This document shows, piece by piece, positions 28,805 to 38,676 of a stretch of DNA of 64,000 nucleotides; the first letter of the stretch is position 1; each line of letters opens with the position of its first letter. The stretch covers positions 3,192 to 67,191 of the forward strand of contig JAGYLB010000075.1 of NCBI GenBank assembly GCA_018401055.1. Reading direction: 5' to 3'. The stretch is from Roseicyclus sp. (lineage in GTDB: Bacteria; Pseudomonadota; Alphaproteobacteria; Rhodobacterales; Rhodobacteraceae). Under the pieces are notes generated by a model. The model saw only the letters and a program-made list of their open reading frames with translations. It ran no database searches and had not been told where the DNA came from. The position numbers were made by a program, and so were the translations under genes.

Positions 28805-29907
28805 TTCGTATTCTCCTTGCTGCGCTGGCGTGCCTGTCGCTGCTGGTCCTGCCGGCTCAGGCCACGCCCGTGCGGATCAAGGATCTGGTCGAATTCGACG
28901 GGGTGCGCGGCAACGATCTGGTGGGTTACGGTCTGGTCGTTGGCCTGAACGGCACCGGCGACGGCTTGCGCAACGCCCCCTTCACCGAAGAGATCATGGT
29001 CAACATCCTCGAACGGTTGGGGGTCAACGTAACTGGCGAACAGTTCCGGCCGCAGAATGTCGCGGCGGTGATCGTGACCGCGACCCTGCCGCCCTTTGCC
29101 CGGCAAGGCAGCCAGATCGACATCACCGTTTCCGCCATCGGCGATGCCGACAGTCTGCTCGGCGGCACCTTGGTGATGACGCCGCTGACCGCCGCCGATG
29201 GCGAGATCTATGCCGTTGCCCAAGGCTCGGTCATCGCCGGCGGTGCTTCCGTCGAAGGCGATGGCGCCACGATCGTGCAGGGCGTTCCTACGGCGGGCAC
29301 CGTTCCCTCGGGCGCGCGGATCGAGCGCGAGGTGGATTTCGAGCTTGCCGACCTCACCACCGTGCGTCTTGCCTTGCGCAACCCCGATTTCACCACCGCG
29401 GCCCGGATTGAGCAGGTCATCAACGCCGATTTCGGCCGGTCGGTGGCCGCGATGCTGGATGCGGGCACGGTCCTGCTCGACATCGACGCGACGCGGGCAC
29501 CCTCGGCGGCGCATGCCTTGATGCGCGTGGAAAACCTGCGGGTCGAGCCGGAACGGCGCGCGCGCGTCGTGGTCGATCAGCGGTCTGGCACCATCGTGAT
29601 GGGCGAAGACGTGCGGATCAGCACGGTCGCCGTCGCGCAGGGCAATCTGACCCTGCGGATCGAGGAACGGCCCATCGTGGTGCAACCCAACCCCTTTGCC
29701 GAAGGCGAAACGGTGATCGTGCCGCGCACCGAGGTCGGGCTGGTCGAGGAGGAGACGACGGGCCTTGCCGAAGTACGCGAGGGCACAAGCCTGTCCGACG
29801 TCGTTGCGGCGTTGAATGCGCTTGGCGTGTCGCCGCGCGAGATGATCGACATCCTCAACGCGATCCAGGCCGCGGGCGCGTTGCATGCGGAGTTCATCGT
29901 GCGCTGA
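28801..29907 (+). CDS. flgI: Flagellar P-ring protein FlgI
   Basis: FlgI builds the P ring around the rod in the peptidoglycan layer. The signal peptide ends at LPAQA, followed by the conserved RIKDLVEFDGVRGNDLVGYG and VVGLNGTGDGL near the mature N-terminus. The C-terminal LNALGVSPREMIDILNAIQ is also typical. It has 368 residues, is intact, and is the last gene of the motB-flgEKLI unit, followed by a terminator. Confidence 0.96.
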   Translation: MIRILLAALACLSLLVLPAQATPVRIKDLVEFDGVRGNDLVGYGLVVGLNGTGDGLRNAPFTEEIMVNILERLGVNVTGEQFRPQNVAAVIVTATLPPFARQGSQIDITVSAIGDADSLLGGTLVMTPLTAADGEIYAVAQGSVIAGGASVEGDGATIVQGVPTAGTVPSGARIEREVDFELADLTTVRLALRNPDFTTAARIEQVINADFGRSVAAMLDAGTVLLDIDATRAPSAAHALMRVENLRVEPERRARVVVDQRSGTIVMGEDVRISTVAVAQGNLTLRIEERPIVVQPNPFAEGETVIVPRTEVGLVEEETTGLAEVREGTSLSDVVAALNALGVSPREMIDILNAIQAAGALHAEFIVR

Positions 29908-29909
29908 GC

Positions 29910-29945
29910 AAAGGCGGGCGCCCAGTTCATGGGCACCCGCTTTTG
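29910..29945 (+). terminator. Terminator after flgI
   Basis: GCGGGCGCCC pairs with GGGCACCCGC (one mismatch) around AGTTCAT, with AAA before and TTTT after, directly past the flgI stop. Confidence 0.8.
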
Positions 29946-30089
29946 TGTCGGGCGATGGATGTGTTGTATTGGCGCATGGGCGGACGGCCCTCGCCCGGCG
30001 CGCGGATGTTCCGCTTTGATCTAGCATTCCTCACGATCTGGATCGGGCGGATGCGCGCGCAGCGGGCACACCCGCCGCGCCGTCGCAGG

Positions 30090-30547
30090 TCAGGATCTGC
30101 CGGGGCGGGTCGCGTGTTCGGCCGTCCGCAACCTGTACATCACGGCGCGCGCCACCTGTCCCGGCAAGGCGCGCAGGACGGAGACCCGGATATCTTGCGT
30201 CTCGTGGCGCAGGATATGGGCGATAACCGCAGGGTGTTCCGCGGCCAGATCCTCGCCCGCCGTCAGTACCGGCAAGCGCGTTCCCGTGGGGCGGGGCGGT
30301 GTCGTCGCCCGCGCCTGTGGTTGCGGCGAGGTGCGGAGGTGTCGTCGACCCCTTTCCGGTCGCGCAAGTGCCGGATCAGCCGGTTCGTCTGCCAGGCCAG
30401 CCGGTCGGCATCGGGCGCTGACGGTCCGGCAAGGCTGTGATCCGCGCCAAGCCGCTGCGCTGTCGCCTCTCCGAACAGGGCGGCAATGGCGTGCAACTTG
30501 TCCGCGCGCGTGGCGGAGGCGTCGGGTGTGGTCGAGGCTTCGGTCAT
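30090..30547 (-). CDS. Small FliG middle-domain-like protein (frameshifted)
   Basis: An approximately 150-residue protein that follows fliP on the minus strand. The N-terminal part is helical and unremarkable. The C-terminal part, AAEHPAVIAHILRHETQD, followed by VSVLRALPGQVARAVMYRL, resembles the FliG middle domain helix pattern (EHP...IA.IL...VL..LP). There is no room for the FliG C-terminal torque domain. The frame breaks near 30325 in a proline-rich linker. It may be a reduced FliG-like switch component or adaptor; this is inferred from a short stretch only. Confidence 0.5.
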
Positions 30548-30564
30548 GGGCGGTATCCTTTCGG

Positions 30565-31302
30565 TCAGAAATAGCTGCGCACCAACGCGCCCGTCACCAG
30601 CGCCCAGCCATCCGCGACCACGAAAAAGGCCAGCTTGAACGGCAGCGACACGATGGCGGGCGGCACCATCATCATGCCCATCGACATCAAGATCACAGCG
30701 GCGACCACGAGGTCGATGATGAGAAACGGCAAGAAGATCAGAAAGCCGATCTGAAAGGCGCGCTCCACCTCGCTCAGCATGAAGGCGGGGATCAGGATGG
30801 AGGCCTCTGGGTCCGTGATGTCAGTGATACCGCGCAGCCCGGCAAGGCTTTGCAGCGTGTCCACATCGACCCGGTTCAGCATGAAGCCGCGAAACGGCCC
30901 ATAGGCGGCGGCAATGGCCTGCGGGTCGGATTGGCTGCCGTCGATGCAGTGGCTGCGATGCCGATGGCTGTAGGCCTCCTCGAAACACCGGGGCCATCAC
31001 GAAATAGGTCAGGAACAGCGCCAAGGCTGACGATCAGCATGTTGGGCGGCGATTGCTGTAGCCCGATGGCCTGGCTGCAGGATCGACAGGACGGTCACGA
31101 TGAAGGGAAAGCAGGTGATCATGATCGCCAGCCCCGGCGCGAGGCTGAGCACGGTGATGAGCGCGATCAGCTGCACGGTGCGCGCGGTCAGCGATCCGCC
31201 CTCGCCAAGGTCGATCGTGACGCCCTGAGCCGCGGCCATGCCGGGCAGGGCAAGGGCAATCAGCGCAATGGCAAAGCCCAGCGCGCGGTCAGGCCCCGCC
31301 AT
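30565..31302 (-). CDS. fliP: Flagellar export gate protein FliP (frameshifted)
   Basis: FliP forms the core channel of the type III flagellar export gate with FliQ and FliR. The signal peptide (ALPGMAAAQG) is cleaved as in other FliP proteins. The family blocks are visible across frames: SPPNMLIVSLALFLTYFVMA, then FMLSEVERAFQIGFLIFLPF, then the C-terminal MMMVPPAIVSLPFKLAFFV. The frame breaks several times between about 31080 and 30930. The corrected length is about 245 residues. The start at 31302 overlaps the end of fliN by 14 bp. Confidence 0.93.
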
Positions 31303-31570
31303 GACCCGCCTCGGCAAGTCGGATGATGCGCACCGCAAGCTGACCGCCGCGCTCGCCGTCAAGCTCGACCAGCTCGCCCTCAGCGATCATGCGGTCGCCG
31401 ACATAGAGCGCGACCGGATCGTCGATCCGGCTGTCGAGCGTAAGCACCGCCTCAGGGGCGAGGTCCATGACCTCTCGCAAGAGCGGCCGCGCGCGCCCAA
31501 CCGAGACACGGATTTCGATCGGAACCGCCTGCAAGGCGGCGGCGCGCAGCAGGGATTGCGGGTCTGACAT
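31289..31570 (-). CDS. fliN: Flagellar motor switch protein FliN
   Basis: FliN is part of the C-ring that sets rotation direction and docks export cargo. The 93-residue protein is a single SpoA domain with VPIEIRVSVGRARPLLREVM, LTLDSRIDDPVALYVGDRMI and a closing VRIIRLAEA, the usual FliN pattern. The ATG at 31570 overlaps the fliH stop as TGATG. The gene is intact. FliM is not in the window. Confidence 0.92.
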   Translation of the reverse strand: MSDPQSLLRAAALQAVPIEIRVSVGRARPLLREVMDLAPEAVLTLDSRIDDPVALYVGDRMIAEGELVELDGERGGQLAVRIIRLAEAGHGGA

Positions 31571-32191
31571 CAGGCCACTCCTTTCCGGATGGGGGCAGGG
31601 GCGGGATGTCGGCCTCCTGCGCGACGAAGCTGCGGATCGCCTCGGCCATGCGGGTGGCGGCGTCGGTCAGATCGATGTCGCGCCGCTCGGACCCGAAGCG
31701 GATCGAGACCTGTCCTTCGGCAAAGGCGGGCTCGGCCCGCAGGTCGAGGTCGAGACCGCCCATACCCGCAATCAGACGGTCCAGCGTCGCGAGAGCGGCA
31801 GGGCGCAGCGAACAGCACCGCGCGCCCGCTTGCAGCGCTGGCGGCAATCGCGCGCAATTCGGCCACCACGGCTGGTGCTACGGCCTCGGCCGCCAAGGCG
31901 CGGCAGGAGTTGTGCCGCTATCTCCTCGAACAACGGCCCAAGACCGGCGAGCACATCTTGCCGGGCCTCGGCATAGGTCAGGGTGATGTCTTGCAATCCA
32001 GCCGCAAGGTCCGCGCCGATCTTGCGATGGGCCTCGGCCTCGGCGCGGGCGCAATCGTCCCAGCCATTGCGATACCCTTCGTCGAAGGCGGCAAGGGCGG
32101 CTTCGGGCTCGATGGGCGGCGCGGCTTGCGCGGCCGAAACAGGGGTCGGACCGAGGGCGGAGAAATCCTCGAGCTTGAGGGTGCGGGTCAT
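31570..32191 (-). CDS. fliH: FliH-like regulator of the export ATPase (frameshifted)
   Basis: FliH binds the FliI ATPase and links it to the C-ring through FliN. The N-terminal half has EAALAAFDEGYRNGWDDCA and Ala/Glu-rich helices with LTYAEARQDVL, typical of the coiled region. The C-terminal half has the end domain with VSIRFGSERRDIDL. The frame breaks near 31895, 31830 and at a C run near 31592, after which PIRKGVA ends in a stop at 31570 that overlaps fliN. The start overlaps fliF by ATGA. Identity rests on position and on the E-G-rich N-terminus. Confidence 0.82.
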
Positions 32192-33884
32192 GGACGGGCC
32201 CTTTCGTCTTCTTCCATCCAGCTGCGCAGGATCTCGATGGTTTCTTCCTCGCGCTCCTCGATCAGGCGGCGCAGGCGGTCGACGGGATCAGGCAGGCTTT
32301 CGACGAGATCGTCTCCGCGCGCGGCAGGAAAAGCGGCAGGAAGAGCGGGAAAACCTTCGGCGGCAGGATCGGGGCGCGCCATTGCCTGCGGTGCTGCGCC
32401 AACCGGGGCGGCAAGCGACGGGAGGGGTGCCGGGCCCGTGGCAAGAATCGGTGCTGCCATCGCACGGTCGTAGCCCGGCGCGACACCGGGCAGGGCCGTG
32501 GCGAAGGCGGTGGGGTCGGAGAGGGCCGCGCCCGGTTCGCGCCGCAGCATCGGGCGCAGCAGGCCGAAGGCGATGAACAGCGCGGCCGCGGCAAGCACCA
32601 GCGTTTGCACCACCCGGCCCAGATCAAGGCTCATCCGGTCGGCAAAGCCCGGCTGCACCAGGTCGCCCTGCACCGTTTCCTCAAAGGCCATCGACTGGAT
32701 GGTGACCGAATCGTCACGCTCCGCAGTGTAGCCGATCGCCGATTGCACCAGCGCCTGCAGCGCCGCAATTTCTGCTTCCGGGCGGGGGTCGACGGTGGCG
32801 ATCCCGTCGGCGCCGATGCTGCGCACGCCATTGAGCAGGACCGCAACCGAAACCCGGCGGATGTCGCCCGGTTCGCGCGCGACCTCGCGCTGCAGTTCCG
32901 ACATGTCGAAGGTCACGCGCTCGCGGGTTTCCGACCCTTCCGAGCTGCTGCTGCCCCCCGGCCCGGCGTCGCCATCGGGCAGGTTCGACGCGACGGTCAC
33001 GCCGCCCGACGCCGTATCGCGCGCCGTATTGGTCCGCTCGTCCGTCTCGGTGGCGATGGCGACGCGGCTGTCGGGGTCGATGCGCCGCTCCAGGATGGTT
33101 TCGCGCATGGTTTCGAGCTCGACATTCACCTGCACCACGGCATTGCCGGGTCCGACGCGCGCCGCCAGCAAACGCTCGATGTTGCGCCGAAGGCTTTCGG
33201 CCCGCGCGGCGGCATCCGCGGCAGGCGCCATCGCATCCGCACCGCCCAGAACCTGCCCGCTGTCTGCATCGAGGATCGTGACGTTTTCCGGCAACAGACC
33301 CGGTACAGAGGACGCCACGAGATAACGCAACGCCTGCGCATGCCCCGGTGCCAGCCCCCCGCCGCAGGCCGTAGCGCGACCGAGGCCGTCACATCGCGTG
33401 CGGGCTGGAACGGGTCGGCGCCGGGGTTGGCGATATGGACGCGCGCGGCCCGGATGCGCGGGCTGGAAATGATGGTGCGCGCAAGCTCTCCCTCCCGCGC
33501 GCGCCAATAGGCGGCATCGAACATCTGCGAGGTGGTCCCAAAACCAGACAGCCCGTCCAGCAACTCATACCCGGCGGCGCCATTGGCGGGCAGACCCTCG
33601 CCCGCCAGCGCCATGCGCAGCGCATCCCGTTCGCGGCTGTCGACGAGGATCGTGTCGCCTTGCACCCGGTAGGGTACGCCGCGCGCCTCGACGGCGGCCA
33701 CGACATCGCTGGCCGCGGCGGGGTCCAGACCGGCATAGAGCAGCTCATAGCTGGGCGCCGTCGCCAGACGGGTCAGGATCACGAGGATCACCGCAAGCGC
33801 GGCAAGCCCGCCGATCAGAAAACCGCGGCGGCGGCCGTCCATCCCGCTCCAAAGCTCGGTCAGCGTGGTCACCACCTGCCTCAT
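32188..33884 (-). CDS. fliF: Flagellar MS-ring protein FliF (frameshifted)
   Basis: FliF forms the membrane/supramembrane ring, the base of the motor. The first membrane helix (FLIGGLAALAVILVIL) is followed by the ring-building motif region YELLYAGLDPAAASDVVAA and a second PARDVTASVALRP. The last helix is VQTLVLAAAALFIAFGLL, followed by the cytoplasmic tail with EEREEETIEILRSWM that contacts FliG. The frame breaks at about 33355-33360 in a C7 run. The corrected length is about 565 residues. The gene is divergent from fliL. Confidence 0.95.
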
Positions 33885-33931
33885 CCCCCTGCCATTCTGG
33901 CCAGTCGGGATCGGTCTTAGGCCCCCGCCGA

Positions 33932-33946
33932 TTAAGATTCGGTTAG
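33932..33946 (+). promoter_or_regulatory. CtrA-like site between fliF and fliL
   Basis: TTAA-N7-TTAG, one mismatch from the CtrA consensus TTAA-N7-TTAA, in the 105-bp divergent gap 44 bp before fliL and 48 bp before fliF. Confidence 0.5.
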
Positions 33947-33989
33947 TGCTGAGGCGCTAGAACAGGGTGAGATCAAACGGAGAACACCC

Positions 33990-34487
33990 ATGGCCGACGA
34001 CATCGCCGCCCAAGATGCGCCCAAGCGCAAGAAGGGGCTCTTGATTCCGCTGCTGATGGGCCTTGTTCTTGCAATTGCGGGTGGCGCGGGTGGGTTCTGG
34101 GCGGTGACATCCGGACCGCTCGCCCCCGATCCGGCGGCACAGGCTGAAGCTGAGACGCTACCGACCGAATCGCCCCTGCCGCCCGTCGCCGTCAGCTTCG
34201 TACCGCTGGAGACGCTGGTGATCTCGCTCGGGCCCGAGGAAACCAGCCGCCACCTGCTCTTCACCGCCGAGCTCGAGGTCGATCCGGCCCATGAGGCAGA
34301 GGTGACGCATCTGTCGCCGCGCGTGCTCGACGTGCTCAACAGCTATCTGCGCGTGATCTCCGTGGCGGAACTCAGCGATCCGGCCAGCCTTGCGCGGCTG
34401 CGCGCACAGATGCTGCGCCGCATCCAGATCGTGACCGGCACGGGCCGGGTCCATGACCTTCTTGTCACGCAATTCGTGGTGAACTGA
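33990..34487 (+). CDS. fliL: Flagellar basal body protein FliL
   Basis: FliL surrounds and stabilises the stators near the MS ring. A basic N-terminus (APKRKKG) precedes one membrane helix (LLIPLLMGLVLAIAGGAGGF). The periplasmic FliL domain then shows FVPLETLVISLG, HLLFTAELEVDP and a final DLLVTQFVVN, all characteristic. It has 165 residues and is intact. It opens a plus-strand unit running through motA to flhB, with the next start touching its stop. Confidence 0.95.
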   Translation: MADDIAAQDAPKRKKGLLIPLLMGLVLAIAGGAGGFWAVTSGPLAPDPAAQAEAETLPTESPLPPVAVSFVPLETLVISLGPEETSRHLLFTAELEVDPAHEAEVTHLSPRVLDVLNSYLRVISVAELSDPASLARLRAQMLRRIQIVTGTGRVHDLLVTQFVVN

Positions 34488-34961
34488 ATGTTGAGCCAGC
34501 TTTCCCTTCTCGCCGACTTGTTGATGATCGGCGCCTCTGCCGGGGCCGCAATCTATTGTTTGATCCTGTCGCATCGCCTGTCGCGGTTGACCAGTTTCGA
34601 CAAGGGGATCGGCGGGGCGATTGCCGTGCTCTCGGCTCAGGTCGACGAGATGAAGGCGGCACTGGCCGAGGCCAAGGCGGGAACCGACGGGGCAGGCCAT
34701 CACCTGCGTGACCTTGTCCGGCAGGCGCAAGATATCTCGGGCGAGCTGGAACTGATGATCGCCGCCTGCCACGATTTCGCGGAGGAGGCTTTGGTGGTGC
34801 AAGGTGCTGCGGCCCCGATTGCCGACCCGGTTTCTGCGCCGCCACTTGTCGCTTCGCCCGCCCCAGCGCCGCCCGACCCGCCAGAGGCTGCGCCGATCGT
34901 CTTCGGCACCCGCCGTCAGCCATCGGCCGAACCCGTCTTTCGCCGCCGTGCGCAGGCCTGA
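34488..34961 (+). CDS. Unknown flagellar-operon membrane protein
   Basis: Not recognised as a named family. The 157-residue protein has an N-terminal helix (LLADLLMIGASAGAAIYCLIL), a coiled-coil stretch of about 60 residues (LSAQVDEMKAALAEAKAG) and a Pro/Ala-rich tail. It starts on the base after the fliL stop and ends 3 bp before motE, so it is almost surely made with the stator genes. Its topology suggests a one-pass protein with a coiled cytoplasmic part. Confidence 0.6.
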   Translation: MLSQLSLLADLLMIGASAGAAIYCLILSHRLSRLTSFDKGIGGAIAVLSAQVDEMKAALAEAKAGTDGAGHHLRDLVRQAQDISGELELMIAACHDFAEEALVVQGAAAPIADPVSAPPLVASPAPAPPDPPEAAPIVFGTRRQPSAEPVFRRRAQA

Positions 34962-34964
34962 GCC

Positions 34965-35606
34965 ATGACTGTACAAGATCCTCAGCGCCAGACCCAGCGC
35001 AGACGATGGCGTCAACGCTTCTTGCTGACGGCGCTCGGCCTTGTCTTCGCGGTGTCCGCGGTGCTGCGCCTCGGCTCGCTTGAGTTCGCGCGTGCGCAGG
35101 CCCCGGGCGCTGCGGAAATGGTGGCGGCAGCGTCACCCGAAATGCCGGGCCCCGGGTTCGCGGGCCAGATGCAGTCGGCCCTCGCCGAGGTCGCGGCGCT
35201 GCGTGTGTCGCTGGAGGCGCGAGAGATTGCCGTAGCCGACCGGGAGCGGGCCGTCGCCGCAGCGCAGGCCCTGGTCGAGGATCGGCTGGTTGAGCTTGAG
35301 GCGGCGGAGCAGCGTCTGCAGACCCTGATCGCCACCTCCGACCGGGCGGCAGAGACGGATCTGGATCAACTGACCCGGGTCTACGAGACCATGCAGCCCG
35401 AAATTGCCGCCGCCCTGTTCGAACAGATGCCGCCCAGTTTCGCCGCGGGTTTTCTGGCCCGCATGACCCCGGTGGCCAGCGCCGCGCTGATGGCGGAGCT
35501 GCCGCCTGACCGGGCCTATGCCGTGTCTGTGGTGCTGGCCACGCGCAACAGCTCGGCCCCGCGGCTGGATACGGCAGATCCCGCCGCGCCGGACACCGAA
35601 CGTTAA
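34965..35606 (+). CDS. motE: MotE family flagellar protein
   Basis: In Sinorhizobium MotE is a chaperone specific for the periplasmic motility protein MotC. This 213-residue protein has an N-terminal membrane helix, a long coiled coil (LEAREIAVADRERAVAAAQ), then the MgtE-N/FliG-like segment LTRVYETMQPEIAAALFEQM, with FLARMTPVASAALMAEL and the ending VVLATRNSSAPRLDT. This order is the MotE pattern. It is followed by motA 45 bp later. The large secreted protein downstream is a candidate partner. Confidence 0.85.
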   Translation: MTVQDPQRQTQRRRWRQRFLLTALGLVFAVSAVLRLGSLEFARAQAPGAAEMVAAASPEMPGPGFAGQMQSALAEVAALRVSLEAREIAVADRERAVAAAQALVEDRLVELEAAEQRLQTLIATSDRAAETDLDQLTRVYETMQPEIAAALFEQMPPSFAAGFLARMTPVASAALMAELPPDRAYAVSVVLATRNSSAPRLDTADPAAPDTER

Positions 35607-35651
35607 GCCTTTTCGCCGAGCCTCGGCGCGCACAGCAGGAGAATCTTGCAC

Positions 35652-36524
35652 ATGATCGGCATGATCGGAATTGTCGTCGTCTTTGCCATGGTGTTCGGCG
35701 GCTATCTGGCCGCAGGCGGCAAGATGGGGATCATCCTCAAGGCCCTGCCCTACGAGATGACGATGATCCTTGGCGCGGCCGTCGGTGCCTTTCTGATCGC
35801 CAATGACAGCGGCACGATCAAGCACACGATCAAGGACATGAAAAAGGTGTTCAAGGGTGCGCATTGGTCCGCGTCGGATTACCGCGACCTTCTGTGTCTT
35901 CTGTATGAACTGATCCGGCTTGCCCGTCAGAACGCCGTCGCGGTCGAGGAGCATATCGAGAACCCCTCCGAGTCCGAGATCTTTGGACGCTACCCCAAGA
36001 TTCAGACCAACAGGGATGCTGTTGAATTGATCTGCGATACTCTTCGGTCGGCCTCGATGAACTACGACGATCCCCACCAGGTCGAAGAGGTGCTGGACAA
36101 GCGGATCGAGGGGCGTCTGCACCACGCGCTGCACACGTCGCATGCCCTGCAGACGGTTGCTGACGGCCTGCCGGCGCTGGGCATCGTTGCCGCCGTTCTG
36201 GGGGTGATCAAGACCATGGCCTCGATCGATCAACCGCCCGAGATTCTGGGCGGTCTGATCGGTGGCGCGCTGGTCGGTACCTTTTTGGGTGTGTTCCTTG
36301 CCTACGGGTTCGTCGGCCCCTTCGCCTCCAAGGTCAAGGCAGCGGTCGAGGAGGATCATCAGTTCTACATGCTCATCCGCGAGGTGCTGGTCGCCAACCT
36401 GCACAACCACGCCACCAATATTTGTATCGAGGTGGGGCGCCAGAACACGCCCGGCCATGTCCGCCCCGGCTTCACCGATCTCGAAGAGGCGTTGCGTGGG
36501 CTCAAGACGCCGGTCGCCGCATGA
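35652..36524 (+). CDS. motA: Flagellar motor stator protein MotA
   Basis: MotA is the four-helix stator subunit that couples proton flow to torque. The start at 35652 (MIGMIGIVVVFAMVFGGY) is preferred to an ATG two codons earlier. The conserved Pro-rich regions are QTVADGLPALGIVAAVLG and, in the last helix, GTFLGVFLAYGFVGPFA, with the charged cytoplasmic loop between helices 2 and 3. The length is 290 residues, and the gene is intact. The stop overlaps the next start as ATGA. Confidence 0.96.
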   Translation: MIGMIGIVVVFAMVFGGYLAAGGKMGIILKALPYEMTMILGAAVGAFLIANDSGTIKHTIKDMKKVFKGAHWSASDYRDLLCLLYELIRLARQNAVAVEEHIENPSESEIFGRYPKIQTNRDAVELICDTLRSASMNYDDPHQVEEVLDKRIEGRLHHALHTSHALQTVADGLPALGIVAAVLGVIKTMASIDQPPEILGGLIGGALVGTFLGVFLAYGFVGPFASKVKAAVEEDHQFYMLIREVLVANLHNHATNICIEVGRQNTPGHVRPGFTDLEEALRGLKTPVAA

Positions 36525-38676
36525 GCCCTTTGTTGCGCGCGATGGCCTTTGCCATGTCCATGCTGGCGCTGAACGCCCCGGCCGCGCTGGCGCAGACGAT
36601 CGCCGTGCAATCGGGCGAACACGCCGGCTTCACGCGCCTTGTGCTGGACATCGGCGCCGACCGTGACTGGTCGCTGTCCGGCACCGGCGAAACGCGGCTT
36701 TTGACGCTGGACCCGCCTGTTGCGGGTTTTGCCATCGGGCGGGTCTTCGATCTTATCCCCCGCGACAGGCTTTCGGCGCTCACCGAGGACGCGGGGCTGG
36801 TGTTGTCGCTGGCCTGCGACTGCGAGATCAGCGCCAGCCGCTACCAGAACCGCTATCTTGTGCTGGACATTACGGCCGCGTCGCAGGCCCGGTCCACCGA
36901 TCCCGCGCCGGAGGTCGATCCCGGCCCGGACACGGTCTTGCTTGACGCGGTCCGGCGGCAGGCTGCGGCGGAAAGCTTGCCCGACCTGACCAGACTGATG
37001 GCGGCAGATCAGGTCAGACTGACCTTTTCGCCGCCGTTGCCGTTGCCGTTGGAGATCGCCGCCGAGCCGACAGCGCCCCCAAACATCGACATGGCCGAGG
37101 CGGCGCGCATCATGTCCGAACAACTCGCGCGCGCGGCCGCCTCCGGTCTGCTGGAGGCGGCACCCGGCAGGCCGCTGACCGATGCCGATCCCGTGGTGAA
37201 TGTAGCGGTCGACGCTTCCGCCGCTCCAGCCCCGGCCGGTGCAGCGCCCGCCCCGGAGATGCCGCCCCCCGCGCAAGAGCCTCGCCCGGGCATTCCGCTG
37301 CGGGCCCAGACGGCGTTCGACATGGCGCAGACCGGCTTCCCCCTGCAAGGACCGCAGCGCAATAACCTCACCTGCACTGGTGCCCCCCTGTCCTTGTCCG
37401 ACTGGTCCGACACCGCCGGGGTTGATCGCGGCCTCGGCACCTTGCGACTGGCGCTGTATGACGACCGCGATCAGTTGCAGCGCGATGCGGTGATCGCCCT
37501 TGCGCGGCATTACCTGTTCTACGGCTTCGGTGCCGAGGCCGCCTATCGGCTGGCGCAGATCGACGATGCCCCCGCCGATCTTGCGGTCATCGCTGCACTG
37601 GTTGACGGGGTCGATGGTGCACGATTTCCCGCCGAACCCGATCCGATGATCTGCAGTGATGAGGAATTGCTGTGGCGCTATCTCGACGGTGGACTGGACA
37701 ATCACCAGATGACGGCAGACCTTTCCGGCCGTCTGCAACGCGCTGCGGCACGCCTCCCGCCGGGATTGCGCGATCAGATCGCGCCTCGCATCGCCCGCCG
37801 CCTCCACGCCGATGGCGAGGCGCACGCTGCGCGCAACCTGCGCGACATGCTCTTGCGCGGCGGTCGGGTTCCGGAGGCCGTGATGCTGCGACTGGATCGC
37901 GATCTCGGGATCGTGCGCATCGACGATCGAGCCTTGCCCGATGCCATGGCGCTGGCCCTGCGCGACGATGGTGGCGATCCGGTCGGGGCCATGGCGCAGG
38001 CGCTGGCCTTCAATCGAGAGATCGGCGTGACCCCGCCACCCGACTGGCTGGTTGCGGGTGAGGCGCTGTTGCGGGAAAACGGAACCGGCCCCACGACCGC
38101 TGCGCTATGGCGCGAACTGGTGCTGGCCCATGCGCAAACCGACGGGCTCGACCGTGTCCTGATGCTTCTGTCAGAAGATCATGCCTTGCCGCAGCGGGCT
38201 CTTGATGAAGCCATGACCGCGCTGGTCGCGGACCGGTTGGCAGCAGGTGATACCGCAGCCCTCCTTGTTCTTGCACGGCTCCAGGGCCCGACATGGCAGG
38301 CGACCGGATCTGAGGCCGGGCGCGCGCGGGTCGGGGCCATGGCCCATCTGCGCGATGCCGGTCTGCCCGAGGCAGCGGAGGTGCTGCGCGCGGGTCAGCG
38401 TATGCTGATCCTGCCTGCCCGGCCCGCACCACCCCTGCGGCCGGGGATGAGCTCCGCCTTGCGTGGGAAACCGGCGATTGGACCCGCGTCGCCGACATCG
38501 CTTCGGGCGCACATCAGCAGATCGCCGAGCGCATGATCACGCGCGACAGCCCGCCGCCGCCGCTGTCAGACCTGCCCGGGTTGGCGGCCCGCGTCGCGGA
38601 CAGCGCCACCCTCCGTGAGGACGTCACAAGTCTGCTTGCGCTGCCTGCTCCAACCCCGGTCGAGGACGCCCCATGA
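36521..38676 (+). CDS. Large secreted protein with an AMIN-like domain (frameshifted)
   Basis: A signal peptide ends at AALAQT. Residues from about 30 to 130 resemble an AMIN-type peptidoglycan- or secretin-binding domain (HAGFTRLVLDIG, then YLVLDITAA), followed by a proline/alanine-rich linker. The large C-terminal part is helical, with repeated Arg/Ala/Leu helices recalling solenoid repeats. The frame breaks near 38440; the other frame reads RLAWETGDWTRVAD and ends at 38676, giving about 718 residues. It lies between motA and a lytic transglycosylase, with motE two genes upstream. A MotC-like periplasmic role is possible but unproven. Confidence 0.6.

Noticed and set aside
28750..30027. A 425-codon minus-strand open frame across flgI.
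   Set aside because: It mirrors the flgI coding pattern and lacks any motif; flgI itself is intact.
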